47,594 nucleotides of DNA from Bacteroidota bacterium. GTDB taxonomy: Bacteria; Bacteroidota; Bacteroidia; Bacteroidales; F082. The notes under the pieces were generated by a model that worked only from the letters and a program-made list of their open reading frames with translations, had not been told where the DNA came from and made no database searches. Shown one piece after another: positions 9,198 through 17,646 of the stretch. Location of the stretch: the NCBI GenBank assembly GCA_024279935.1, contig JAJRQZ010000094.1, positions 1 to 47,594 on the forward strand, given 5' to 3'. Position 1 is the stretch's first letter, and every line of letters starts with the position of its first letter. The translations under genes were made by a program, and so were the position numbers.

Positions 9198-10718
9198 GTG
9201 GGACTTATAAAAACCAAAGTGATTGATTCCGCCATTTCCTTTTTATTTAGGAAACAAACCTTGCTTGGCATAGGCGGGGCTTTTCTGGTACTGTTCGTCA
9301 TTAGCTTGTATAACAGGTATTTGGGTTCCGACGAATGTTGGTTCGGCGAACAAAGCTATTGGCTTCTCCGCGACGGATTTGTCAGGATCGAGTCGATGCC
9401 GGGCATTTTGGGCTTGTCGGAGCACTGTTATGTTTATCATAAGCTGTTTATTATCATGGGATCTGCAGTAATTGCCGTATTTGGCTGGTCGGTAACATAT
9501 TTTCGCATCACGTCCCTTGCGTTCTTCCTTCTTTTTTTGTGGTTCTTCATGAGGTATATGGGCAAAAATATTTCTAAATACAATAAGAAGCACATTGTTC
9601 TAGCCGTATTTTTGATTGTTGTGAACCCTATGATGGCGATGAAGTCCTTCGAGTTCCGACCGGAAATAATGCTCATGGCCCTGGGTTTTATGTCGTTTTA
9701 TTCCTTGGATAATTATAGAACGCATTCCGAAAAAATTATCTGGCCTGTATTGGGAGGCCTTTTCGCCGGAATGGCATTCCTCACAAATATGAACGGCGTT
9801 GCCTTTTGTGTCGCCGGCTTCTTGTTTTTATTGATGGCAAAAGAGCATAAAGGGCTTGCCGTTTATAGCCTTATGTGTCTTGTTGTTGTTTCATTTTTCT
9901 TCTTCGACCTGCTCGGCAAGGATGCCTGGCAGACCTTTACTTACCAGCTGACCAATGGTATGAACAACAGAATTAATGAAAACGTGGTCAATGACGGTTA
10001 CCTGCAATTTATTATGAACAAGACAATTAGGTTGGCCAAGGAACACGAGCGCTTTTTCTGGAGCATAAAAACCATGTTTTTTTCAGCCTTGTTTTTTCTT
10101 GCCTTTTTCAGCAGCTTCAAAAAACTAAAAACAAAATATAAGTCGGTTTTAATGTATATGATACTGCTGGTAGTATCTAACAATGTTTTCGGCAGCCATG
10201 TAGCTGAACGATATGTCGTTTTTTATTTCCCTTTTATGAGCTTGGTCATCGCAATATTTTTAGTCGACCTTATCAAACATAAACTAATGATTATAAGGGT
10301 TTTGGCCATTTTAATCTTCATCGTTCAGATTGGGGCTTCTTTTTTCTTCGTCTCAGGCATCATTAGCAAGAACCATGATTTTGTTGCCGAGCACGAACTT
10401 GTCTTCAAGAAGATAGACTCAAGGGACGCCAAAATATTAGGCCCCTGGGATTTGATTTATAACGGTATGGAAACCCATCGTTTATACTCCTTTAAAACCT
10501 ATGAGTACATAGATCATATCAATGGCTATAAGATGACCCAGCAGCAATTCCTCGCAAAGGCCCATGAGCATAAGATCGACTTCATAGTGTTGCCCGAAAG
10601 CATGAGGTACGACGAATTAAAATCGTGGTTTGCCGATTGGTTTGTTGAGGACAACCCATATTACAAAGAGTTTTATGAGAATGAGGATTTTAAGGTACTG
10701 ATTAAAAAACGAGAATAG
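9198..10718 (+). CDS. GT39/ArnT-like membrane glycosyltransferase
   Basis: 506 residues with roughly ten hydrophobic segments. The first external loop carries SDECWFGEQSYWLL, the acidic 'DE-x-W' type motif of PMT_2/GT39 (GT-C fold) enzymes that use polyprenyl-phosphate sugars. The start is GTG at 9198; the preceding in-frame codons contain no other start before a TAG at 9180, and the next ATG would remove the first membrane segment. It is probably a lipid-linked sugar transferase acting at the periplasmic face; donor and acceptor unknown. It stands alone, divergent from trkA and convergent with the omega-amidase gene. Confidence 0.82.
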   Translation: MGLIKTKVIDSAISFLFRKQTLLGIGGAFLVLFVISLYNRYLGSDECWFGEQSYWLLRDGFVRIESMPGILGLSEHCYVYHKLFIIMGSAVIAVFGWSVTYFRITSLAFFLLFLWFFMRYMGKNISKYNKKHIVLAVFLIVVNPMMAMKSFEFRPEIMLMALGFMSFYSLDNYRTHSEKIIWPVLGGLFAGMAFLTNMNGVAFCVAGFLFLLMAKEHKGLAVYSLMCLVVVSFFFFDLLGKDAWQTFTYQLTNGMNNRINENVVNDGYLQFIMNKTIRLAKEHERFFWSIKTMFFSALFFLAFFSSFKKLKTKYKSVLMYMILLVVSNNVFGSHVAERYVVFYFPFMSLVIAIFLVDLIKHKLMIIRVLAILIFIVQIGASFFFVSGIISKNHDFVAEHELVFKKIDSRDAKILGPWDLIYNGMETHRLYSFKTYEYIDHINGYKMTQQQFLAKAHEHKIDFIVLPESMRYDELKSWFADWFVEDNPYYKEFYENEDFKVLIKKRE

Positions 10719-10742
10719 CAAATATTGTCAATCAGGGCTATA

Positions 10743-11522
10743 TTAGTCCCAATCGGGCCCGGGATTGAATTTTTCCCGGAAGCTTATCAGGTCGTCAAAA
10801 CTAAAAATCTCCGTCATTGCGCATTCCTCGGACCTTGCTGCTCCTTGTAAAACGCAGCCTTCCGCATCTATAAACATCGAGTCGCCGCTGTAGCCGAGAC
10901 CGGAATTGTCGGCACCGACACGGTTAATACCTATCACACAAGCCAGGTTTTCGATTGCTCGTGCCACCAACAGGCTGCGCCACGGATAAGATCGCACTGC
11001 CGGCCAGTTAGCAATATAGATAGCCATATCGTACTCAAATCCTGAGACTTGGCTAAACTTATTCTTGCTCCATAGCGGGAATCTTAAATCGTAACATATC
11101 ATAGGCTTTATCTTCCAGCCGTTCAGCTCTATTATCAAGTGTTTGTTGCCGGCCCTTATTTTTTCGTGTTCGCCGCCCATCGAGAAAACATGGCGTTTAT
11201 CGTAGCGTTCAAAACTTCCGTCGGGCCGCATCCAAATCAACGAATTAGTGTGATTCCCATTGCTGTTAAGCAAAATACTCCCGCAAATAGTTGTTTTATA
11301 TACTGTTGCTATATTTTTCATCCACTCAAAAGCGGAGCCGTTTATTTCCTCGGAAAACTTATCCGGGTCAACCGGGAAACCGGTGGTGAATGTTTCAGGC
11401 AAGACAATAAGGTCGTGCTCATCAAAGTTTTGTTCTATCTTTCGCTCGAAAGCAAGTTTGTTGGCTTCGGGGCTTTCCCAAGCCAAATCCGATTGTAGCC
11501 CTAAGACTTTTAGATCCTGCAT
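10743..11522 (-). CDS. Carbon-nitrogen hydrolase, omega-amidase (YafV/NIT2-like)
   Basis: 259 residues from ATG 11522. The nitrilase-superfamily triad is visible: Glu in LPETFTTGF, Lys in ERYDKRHVF, Cys in KPMICYDLRFP. The length and TTGF / CYDLRFP contexts match the YafV/omega-amidase branch, which hydrolyses 2-oxoglutaramate and 2-oxosuccinamate to ammonia and the 2-oxo acid. The start lies inside the end of the transaminase gene (13-base overlap), so the pair is coupled. I infer that the two enzymes run the glutamine transaminase/omega-amidase route, pulling transamination forward during methionine or aromatic 2-oxo acid salvage. A longer reading to 11570 would extend 16 codons further into the upstream gene and is unlikely. 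Confidence 0.9.
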   Translation of the reverse strand: MQDLKVLGLQSDLAWESPEANKLAFERKIEQNFDEHDLIVLPETFTTGFPVDPDKFSEEINGSAFEWMKNIATVYKTTICGSILLNSNGNHTNSLIWMRPDGSFERYDKRHVFSMGGEHEKIRAGNKHLIIELNGWKIKPMICYDLRFPLWSKNKFSQVSGFEYDMAIYIANWPAVRSYPWRSLLVARAIENLACVIGINRVGADNSGLGYSGDSMFIDAEGCVLQGAARSEECAMTEIFSFDDLISFREKFNPGPDWD

Positions 11523-12661
11523 AATATTTCGGCTGCTTTTAACAATGTCGATTCTTCTTTGGCGAAGCAAAAACGCAAGGTCCGGTTTTCTTCCCCGTAT
11601 TTATAAAAGGGGGAAACCGGAACGGAGGCTATTCCATGTTCTGTTGTAAGCCTTTTTGCAAAGTCAATTTCTTTTTCATCGCTGATACTGCTATAATCCA
11701 GCAATTGGAAATATGTACCCAAACAGCTCAGCACTTTAAACCCGGAGCCTTCCAATGCCTTGGTGAACACATCTCTTTTCTTTTGAAAGAACCCGCCCAG
11801 GTAATTATAGTTATCCTGGTTTTTTATATAATCAGCGATGGCATATTGGATTGGGGTGTTTGAAGCGAAAACAACGAACTGATGCACTTTCCTGAACTCC
11901 TTCATCAAATAATCCGGGGCAAGCGCAAAGCCTGTTTTCCATCCTGTAGCATGGAAAGTTTTGCCAAAAGAACCTGTTATTATACTTCGTTTTTTTAACT
12001 CCCGAAATCTACAAGTGCTTTGGTGCTGATGTTTTTCAAAAATCAAGTGCTCATAAACCTCATCGCTGAGGACCACGATGTCTGTTCCTTTGGTGAGCTT
12101 CTGTATGAACTCCATATCGTCTTTTTCCAGGAGGCTTCCCGTAGGGTTGTGCGGGCTGTTGATTATGAGCATCTTGGTTTTGGCGGTTATAAGGGCAGCA
12201 ATTTCCCGTCTGTTTATTTTATAGTCGGGAAACAATAACTTGGAGCGTTTTACCAGGCCGCCGTTTATTTCCACGGCAGGTGCATACGAATCGTATGCAG
12301 GTTCCAGGATAATAGCCTCGTCTCCTTTATGCACGATGGCCGATATAGCGGTAAACAATGCTTGTGTTGCCCCGGCGGTTATCGTTATCTCCGTTTCGGG
12401 ATTATAGCTTGCCTGATGATTAATTTTAAACATTTCCGAAATAGATTCCCTAAGGTTTATCACGCCGGGCATGGGCGCATATTGGTTCTTTCCGCTTTTC
12501 ATATAAAAGTTGACCCTGTCGATTAGCTTCGCCGATACGGGGAAATCGGGAAAGCCCTGTGACAGGTTTATGGCATCGTGCTGAATGGCCAGGCCGCTCA
12601 TGACCGCAAAGATTGATGTGCCTGTATTTGGTAATTTCGACCTAAGGGATTTTATTTCCAT
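11510..12661 (-). CDS. Class I aminotransferase (YbdL/glutamine transaminase K type)
   Basis: 383 residues from ATG 12661 (MEIKSLRSKLP). The frame stays open further upstream, but that stretch runs into the pgk promoter and coding region. PLP-site motifs: NSPHNPTG, LSDEVYEHLIF and the lysine in SFGKTFHATGWK. The N-terminal INLSQGFPDF is typical of methionine/kynurenine/glutamine-using transaminases such as E. coli YbdL. It overlaps the omega-amidase gene downstream by 13 bases. Likely role: re-amination of 2-oxo-4-methylthiobutyrate or aromatic 2-oxo acids using glutamine or other donors. Substrate preference is inferred from family and neighbour. Confidence 0.9.
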   Translation of the reverse strand: MEIKSLRSKLPNTGTSIFAVMSGLAIQHDAINLSQGFPDFPVSAKLIDRVNFYMKSGKNQYAPMPGVINLRESISEMFKINHQASYNPETEITITAGATQALFTAISAIVHKGDEAIILEPAYDSYAPAVEINGGLVKRSKLLFPDYKINRREIAALITAKTKMLIINSPHNPTGSLLEKDDMEFIQKLTKGTDIVVLSDEVYEHLIFEKHQHQSTCRFRELKKRSIITGSFGKTFHATGWKTGFALAPDYLMKEFRKVHQFVVFASNTPIQYAIADYIKNQDNYNYLGGFFQKKRDVFTKALEGSGFKVLSCLGTYFQLLDYSSISDEKEIDFAKRLTTEHGIASVPVSPFYKYGEENRTLRFCFAKEESTLLKAAEILCRI

Positions 12662-12675
12662 AAAAATGTTTTCCG

Positions 12676-12708
12676 CAAAGCTACATTTATTTTTGTTTGC
12701 TAACTTTG
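12676..12708. promoter_or_regulatory. Divergent promoter pair between aminotransferase and pgk
   Basis: TAACTTTG (12701-12708, plus) lies 28 bases before the pgk ATG. TAGCTTTG (minus, 12683-12676) lies 14 bases before the aminotransferase ATG. Both match the Bacteroidetes -7 consensus TAnnTTTG. A clear -33 TTG is not obvious for either. The whole divergent region is only 75 bases. Confidence 0.5.
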
Positions 12709-12736
12709 TAAATTCATCAGCAAAAGATAAATAAAA

Positions 12737-13930
12737 ATGAAAAATATTGATAATTACGATTTTAACGGGAAAAAAGTTATAGTCAGGGTTGATTTTAACG
12801 TGCCTTTGAACGAAAAGATGGAAATTGCCGACGACAGCCGTATGCGCGCCGCCGTACCGACTATCCAAAAGATTCGCCAATCCGGCGGCGGGGTGATCCT
12901 GATGTCGCACCTGGGTCGTCCGAAAAACGGCCCTGAAGACAAGTTCTCGCTAAAGCATATAGTCAGGCATTTGTCGGCCTTACTCGACACCGACGTTGTT
13001 TTTGCTGATGATTGCATTGGTGAATCGGCCCGCAGGTCGGCTTCCTCTCTTCAGCCCGGGGCTGTTTTATTGCTGGAGAACCTCAGGTTTTACAAAGAGG
13101 AAACAGCAGGCGACGAGGCTTTTGCCAAAAAACTCGCCGATCTGGCCGATGTTTATGTCAACGATGCCTTTGGGACTGCTCACAGGGCACATGCCTCAAC
13201 AGCCGTTATCGCTAATTTCTTTCCTGAAGAGAAACTGTTCGGTTATATTATGGGCAACGAGATAAAAAGTATCGACAAGGTTGTAAAGGAAGGCGAAAAA
13301 CCAGTTACCGCTATCTTGGGAGGCGCCAAAGTATCGGGGAAGATTGAAATCATCAATCATTTGCTCGACAAAGTCGATAATATTATTATTGGCGGCGGCA
13401 TGATGTTCACATTTATTAAAGCCCTTGGCGGAAAGATTGGCAACTCGTTGATTGAATACGACTTAGTAGAAACCGCCAAAAATGCAATGGCAAAAGCGGA
13501 AGAACTGAACGTAAATTTTTATTTGCCTACCGATGCAGTAATAGCCGATAAGTTCGCCAACGATGCCAGCACTAAATATTGCAGCTCCAATGAAATACCA
13601 AATGGATGGATGGGCCTGGACATAGGCCCCGAGACCGGCGAAGCCTATAAGGAGATTATTGGTGGCTCGGCTACTATTTTATGGAACGGCCCCATGGGCG
13701 TTTTTGAGATGAGCAATTTCGAACATGGTACTTTTGAAGTTGCCAACGCATTGGCTGATGCAACAAAAAACGGCGCCTACACACTTATAGGCGGCGGCGA
13801 TTCGGTTGCTGCCATAAATAAATATAAGCTGAGAGACGAAGTCAGCTATGTTTCTACCGGAGGAGGAGCAATGCTTGAATATATTGAAGGCAAGAAGTTG
13901 CCGGGCATTGTTGCCATAATGGGCGAATAG
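12737..13930 (+). CDS. pgk: Phosphoglycerate kinase
   Basis: 397 residues, the normal single-domain-pair length. Signature motifs in order: [59 protein letters not shown] and GGGDSVAA, with the STGGGAMLE region near the end. It catalyses ATP-forming transfer from 1,3-bisphosphoglycerate to ADP in glycolysis. Transcribed alone, with a TAnnTTTG promoter just upstream and a strong bidirectional terminator downstream. Confidence 0.99.
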   Translation: MKNIDNYDFNGKKVIVRVDFNVPLNEKMEIADDSRMRAAVPTIQKIRQSGGGVILMSHLGRPKNGPEDKFSLKHIVRHLSALLDTDVVFADDCIGESARRSASSLQPGAVLLLENLRFYKEETAGDEAFAKKLADLADVYVNDAFGTAHRAHASTAVIANFFPEEKLFGYIMGNEIKSIDKVVKEGEKPVTAILGGAKVSGKIEIINHLLDKVDNIIIGGGMMFTFIKALGGKIGNSLIEYDLVETAKNAMAKAEELNVNFYLPTDAVIADKFANDASTKYCSSNEIPNGWMGLDIGPETGEAYKEIIGGSATILWNGPMGVFEMSNFEHGTFEVANALADATKNGAYTLIGGGDSVAAINKYKLRDEVSYVSTGGGAMLEYIEGKKLPGIVAIMGE

Positions 13931-13946
13931 ATACATTCTTGCACAT

Positions 13947-13985
13947 AAAAAAAGCCACGCCCGTTCACAAGGCATGGCTTTTTTT
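13947..13985. terminator. Bidirectional intrinsic terminator between pgk and the PKD protein gene
   Basis: A7 then GCCACGCC (13954-13961), a nine-base loop, GGCATGGC (13971-13978) and T7. The single mismatch becomes a G-U pair in the minus-strand RNA. It has a U-tract in both directions and sits between two convergent genes. Confidence 0.88.
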
Positions 13986-13997
13986 ATTGTTATATCT

Positions 13998-15566
13998 TTA
14001 ATCAACAACCAGTACCTGACTATCGAAAGATTTCTTGTTCGATATTTTAAGAATATAAAGTCCTGATTTTAAATCAGAAACATTAATACTGGCGTTTTTG
14101 TCGTAAGCAGAAACAATTATTTTATCGGAGAAAACCACTTTTCCGCTTAAATCAACCAATTCAATATTTAAATCGGAATTATCTTTATTGTTAAAAGAAA
14201 CATTTACAATATTGGTGGCCGGATTGGGGTACAAATTGTTTATGATGGATTCTTTTGTCGCATATTCGAAGATAAAATCGGGGCCGCTGGGGCCGATAAC
14301 AATCTGTATGTCAGAAACGGATGGTTTTTCGTCAGTAAGCTCAAAATGCATCTTTTTGGTTTCGATGCCGGTAAGCTCGGGATAAATCCAGTACTTTCCT
14401 GTGGGGAGGTTCCTGAAATCGAAATAACCTGTTTCATCCGAGTAATGACTTAAATAAACCGTATTGTTGCCGTCAACCAGATAGAGGTCAACCAGCTCGG
14501 CCGGCATATTCCCTAAAACGGATTCCGGGTCCGAGTAAACAACATTCCCGTCAAGGCTGCAATTGCCATTCGTCATTTCGACCCCCTGTATCAGGTGGAT
14601 GTCATATTCCCAGCCGGTATTGTTCAGTTCGATAACAGCGGCATCTTCCCAGAACATGTTATCGCCATAATAGGTTGGGATAAAGTCGCCATAAAACTCA
14701 GAATCCTCGTCGGCCTGGGTTTTTACCAAATATTTCCCGGTAGGGATTTGATAGAAGATATAAAACCCCAAGGTGTCGAACTTAACAGTATCAACAGGGA
14801 TGTAATTCGAGCTGCTATCGATTATATATAAATATGCCAGTCCTTTATCGATGGGGAAATAGCCCGCAAAAGTATGGCCGCCCATGTGGAAATACGATCT
14901 GTCGGAAATATAGATCAATGATGAGATGGTATTGCTCTCTGTTTTTGGGCCCTCCCCGGCCGTAACCTTGAACCTTATCTTATAAACCCCCGGTCTCACA
15001 TAAATATGATCAGGATTTTGAAGGTTGGAGGTGTCTCCATCGCCAAAATCCCAAAACCAGCTAATAATATCTTCGGAATCAGTAAGATCCCTAAAACTAT
15101 ATTTAAACCTATTATCGTTGTTTCTTTGATAATATCTGAATTTTGCCTGAAGAACCTGGGTATGGAACGGCATATAAATACTAAAGTTCGCTATAATAAA
15201 ATTGAAGGCGGCATAGTTCAAAAACCTATAATGCACAGTAGTGTCGATGAGCTGCCCCTTATAGTCCAAGGTGGAAATCTTGAAAGAACCCTTGTTGAGG
15301 TTAGTATAGATAGTGTCTCTGTAATATCCTTCATCATCGGTAATCAGCTCTTTATAATATTCCCTGTCCGATACGTCCTTAATGCTTTCGATAATTACGG
15401 AATGGCCTTCAACAGGGTTTCCATATTCGTAATTTATAACTTGTCCGGAAACAATTATACTTCTGTTATAGTCCCCTGCCATCGAATATGCCGCAAAAAA
15501 CATAAATGAGGCCGCAAGTATCATTTTGCTTAAAAGTAACCGTTTTATATGATGATATTTGACCAT
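13998..15566 (-). CDS. T9SS-secreted surface protein with PKD and carboxypeptidase-regulatory-like repeats
   Basis: 522 residues. There is a signal peptide (KMILAASFMFFAAYSMAG). Next come a CarboxypepD_reg/Cna-B-like domain (VSGQVINYEYGNPVEGHSV), one PKD domain (WFWDFGDGDTSNLQNPDHIY), and more prealbumin-like folds (LDGNVVYSD ... GYFDFRNLPTGKYWIYP). It ends in a type A T9SS sorting domain (NNLYPNPATNIVNVSF ... SGLYILKI). It should be exported and attached to the cell surface. Its start directly follows the stop of the anti-sigma/barrel gene, so it is the third gene of the sigma-factor operon. It may be either the ligand/sensor partner or an output of that system. No enzyme motif is seen. Confidence 0.9.
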   Translation of the reverse strand: MVKYHHIKRLLLSKMILAASFMFFAAYSMAGDYNRSIIVSGQVINYEYGNPVEGHSVIIESIKDVSDREYYKELITDDEGYYRDTIYTNLNKGSFKISTLDYKGQLIDTTVHYRFLNYAAFNFIIANFSIYMPFHTQVLQAKFRYYQRNNDNRFKYSFRDLTDSEDIISWFWDFGDGDTSNLQNPDHIYVRPGVYKIRFKVTAGEGPKTESNTISSLIYISDRSYFHMGGHTFAGYFPIDKGLAYLYIIDSSSNYIPVDTVKFDTLGFYIFYQIPTGKYLVKTQADEDSEFYGDFIPTYYGDNMFWEDAAVIELNNTGWEYDIHLIQGVEMTNGNCSLDGNVVYSDPESVLGNMPAELVDLYLVDGNNTVYLSHYSDETGYFDFRNLPTGKYWIYPELTGIETKKMHFELTDEKPSVSDIQIVIGPSGPDFIFEYATKESIINNLYPNPATNIVNVSFNNKDNSDLNIELVDLSGKVVFSDKIIVSAYDKNASINVSDLKSGLYILKISNKKSFDSQVLVVD

Positions 15567-16904
15567 TTATTTACCAATTTTAATATTGACACCAAACCTC
15601 AGGGCGAAGCCCGAAGTGTTGATTTTGTACTCGGAATCGCTATATAACGATTTAAAATAATGCTTGAAGGCAGGTTCCATAACCAGCGAATATCTTTTGC
15701 TTATGTTGTATTCAAGGCCTCCGCCTATCCATAACTGGAAATTTACGTTTGAGCGGACAGGAAGCCTGTTGTCCAAATTGATTATTTCCAAACCTTCGGA
15801 ATTCGACAAAGGCGTATCAATCCATTTTGCCAGCTGAAATCCAACTGCCGGACCCGCGAATAGATATATGTTAAAATTCCCGACTGCGCTTTTATATCCC
15901 AAAAGGACAGGGACCTGTGCATATAAATACCTGTTGGTAACTTCCGAAACCTTAATATGCCGGACTGAATCCCAGACCTCAACGGTTTTTGTATGGTAAA
16001 CAGGAGTTACAACACCACCGGCTGTATCAAATGTTACGTCATAAACATCATCGTAGGTCCCCATTAAGTCGTTGCTTATATAATCAACCTTGGCGAATCC
16101 TTTATCGCCTGTAAACGAAATGTTTATTCCGCTGCGGACAAACCAGTGCTTATTTAAATATTTTGTCGGCTCCAGGCCTGCCGATATGGAGTTCAAGGCT
16201 CTCACCGAATCCATATCGTTTAAACTAAACTCAGGGCTTAAAAGGATTGAGTACTCCCAGAAAGTTTTTTTCTTTTGCGATTCGCTAAGGGTTTTAAGTA
16301 TTTCGTCGTCGAAGGCCAAAGGCAAATCGCTCAAATCAATAGAGGTGTTTGATAGCGACAAAGACCGCAAGGGAAGCATTTGCGACGGTTTACTAATATC
16401 AAAGCCCTGCTTCAAATCAATAAATTTGTTGATGGTTGCATCCCCTTTGTTTTCAACAACCTCAATCTGCGACCTGGATTCCTCAGAATCAACGGATTTG
16501 GCAATTACAACAGCAATTGCGTTTCCCCTTGATTTGTAAGTTTCGGTAATTTCAAGCGCTTGACCAATGTTTTTTGCGCCATTTGCCGGCTTAACATATT
16601 CTTCTGTTGATACTCCTTTTTCGTCAACCGCAGATACTCCGATGGCATTCCGTGCAACATTAAGCTGAGCCATTTGAGCATTAAAGGTTTTATGCTTAGA
16701 TGTATTATCCGTACCGAAATAGGAAAGCGGCACTATTAAGATCAACAGGGCAATAATAGTGATATAACCTGACTTGGAGGAAAAGAAAGAAGGCTTATCC
16801 AGTTCTTTTTCAATATTTTCCCATACTTCAGGTGGAGGCGTAACTTCAAAACCCTGAAATTTCCTCCTTAAGATATCATTTATATGTTTATCGTTATTAT
16901 TCAA
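15567..16904 (-). CDS. Dual-membrane-spanning anti-sigma-like protein (N-terminal cytoplasmic segment, TM helix, C-terminal outer-membrane barrel)
   Basis: 445 residues. Residues 1-45 (ILRRKFQGFEVTPPPEVWENIE) are the conserved cytoplasmic segment found in proteins encoded next to Bacteroidetes ECF sigma factors. One inner-membrane helix lies at about 46-63. A ~150-residue low-complexity periplasmic linker follows, and residues ~215-445 are alternating amphipathic strands of an outer-membrane beta-barrel ending in IKIGK. The gene overlaps the sigma-factor gene by eight bases. Dual-membrane-spanning anti-sigma factors (Dma) with this plan have been described in Bacteroides thetaiotaomicron, where they affect vesiculation; assignment here is by architecture and context. 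It would let an outer-membrane event release the sigma factor in the cytoplasm. Confidence 0.82.
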   Translation of the reverse strand: MNNNDKHINDILRRKFQGFEVTPPPEVWENIEKELDKPSFFSSKSGYITIIALLILIVPLSYFGTDNTSKHKTFNAQMAQLNVARNAIGVSAVDEKGVSTEEYVKPANGAKNIGQALEITETYKSRGNAIAVVIAKSVDSEESRSQIEVVENKGDATINKFIDLKQGFDISKPSQMLPLRSLSLSNTSIDLSDLPLAFDDEILKTLSESQKKKTFWEYSILLSPEFSLNDMDSVRALNSISAGLEPTKYLNKHWFVRSGINISFTGDKGFAKVDYISNDLMGTYDDVYDVTFDTAGGVVTPVYHTKTVEVWDSVRHIKVSEVTNRYLYAQVPVLLGYKSAVGNFNIYLFAGPAVGFQLAKWIDTPLSNSEGLEIINLDNRLPVRSNVNFQLWIGGGLEYNISKRYSLVMEPAFKHYFKSLYSDSEYKINTSGFALRFGVNIKIGK

Positions 16905-17445
16905 GATTTTCTTTTTCCTTTATTTCCGATAATCTTTTTTGTATTGCCAGCCTGGCTCGTGAAAGCTGCGATTTTGAGGTGTTTTCTGAAATACCGAGCA
17001 TCGCACCGATTTCTTTATGTGTATATCCGTCAATTACATTAAGGTTAAAAACGGTTCTGTATCCATTGGGCAATTCCCTGATTATAGCCAGCAGCTCGTT
17101 AAACGACAACTTTTCGATTGCGGATTCACTTGTAACATAATCTTTCTTTACGTATTCAAGGTCAACTTTATAGCCGCGTTTTTTTTCTTTTTCATAATAG
17201 TTGATTGCCGTGTTTACAATTGTACGCCTTACCCAACCTTCAAAACTCCCGTCGCCCCTATAAGCATCAATATGTCTAAAAACTCTTATAAACCCCTCTT
17301 GAAGTATATCGTTGGCATCATCGCCGGAATTAGCGAACCTGAGACATACGCCATACATCTTTGCCGAAACGGTATCATAAAACGATTGTTGAGTTTTCTT
17401 ATCCCGTTTCTGAAGTTTATTTATAAAAGCCTTATCAATTTTCAT
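16897..17445 (-). CDS. ECF-type RNA polymerase sigma factor
   Basis: 182 residues. Region 2: FYDTVSAKMYGVCLRF, DANDILQEGFIRVFRHI, GSFEGWVRRTIVNTAINYY. Region 4: LPNGYRTVFNLNVIDGYTHKEIGAMLGISENTSKSQLSRAR, a helix-turn-helix that reads the -35 element. The length and lack of extra domains fit an extracytoplasmic-function sigma factor. It is first in a three-gene operon with the anti-sigma-like barrel protein (8-base overlap) and the surface PKD protein, so release is probably controlled by its neighbour. No clear TAnnTTTG box is seen upstream. Confidence 0.95.
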   Translation of the reverse strand: MKIDKAFINKLQKRDKKTQQSFYDTVSAKMYGVCLRFANSGDDANDILQEGFIRVFRHIDAYRGDGSFEGWVRRTIVNTAINYYEKEKKRGYKVDLEYVKKDYVTSESAIEKLSFNELLAIIRELPNGYRTVFNLNVIDGYTHKEIGAMLGISENTSKSQLSRARLAIQKRLSEIKEKENLE

Positions 17446-17646
17446 GCAGCCTAACGCCAGAAAAAATATTCCTATATTTTAAAGGCCGCAAGTTAAATAA
17501 AATTATTTAAAGACTTTAAGTGATGACATAAAGGTATTATGTATGGTTGCACAAATAAATATCAAGTGCCGATTAATTCGGGTTTTTTATAAAAGGCCTT
17601 TGAAACACGGGTTTTGTTGTTTGTTTTAGCTCATGAATCATTCAGC

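Noticed and set aside
12662-12910. N-terminal extension of the aminotransferase to 12910
   Set aside because: The extension runs through the divergent promoter and the pgk start; it lacks similarity to the family N-terminus, which begins at MEIKSLRSK.
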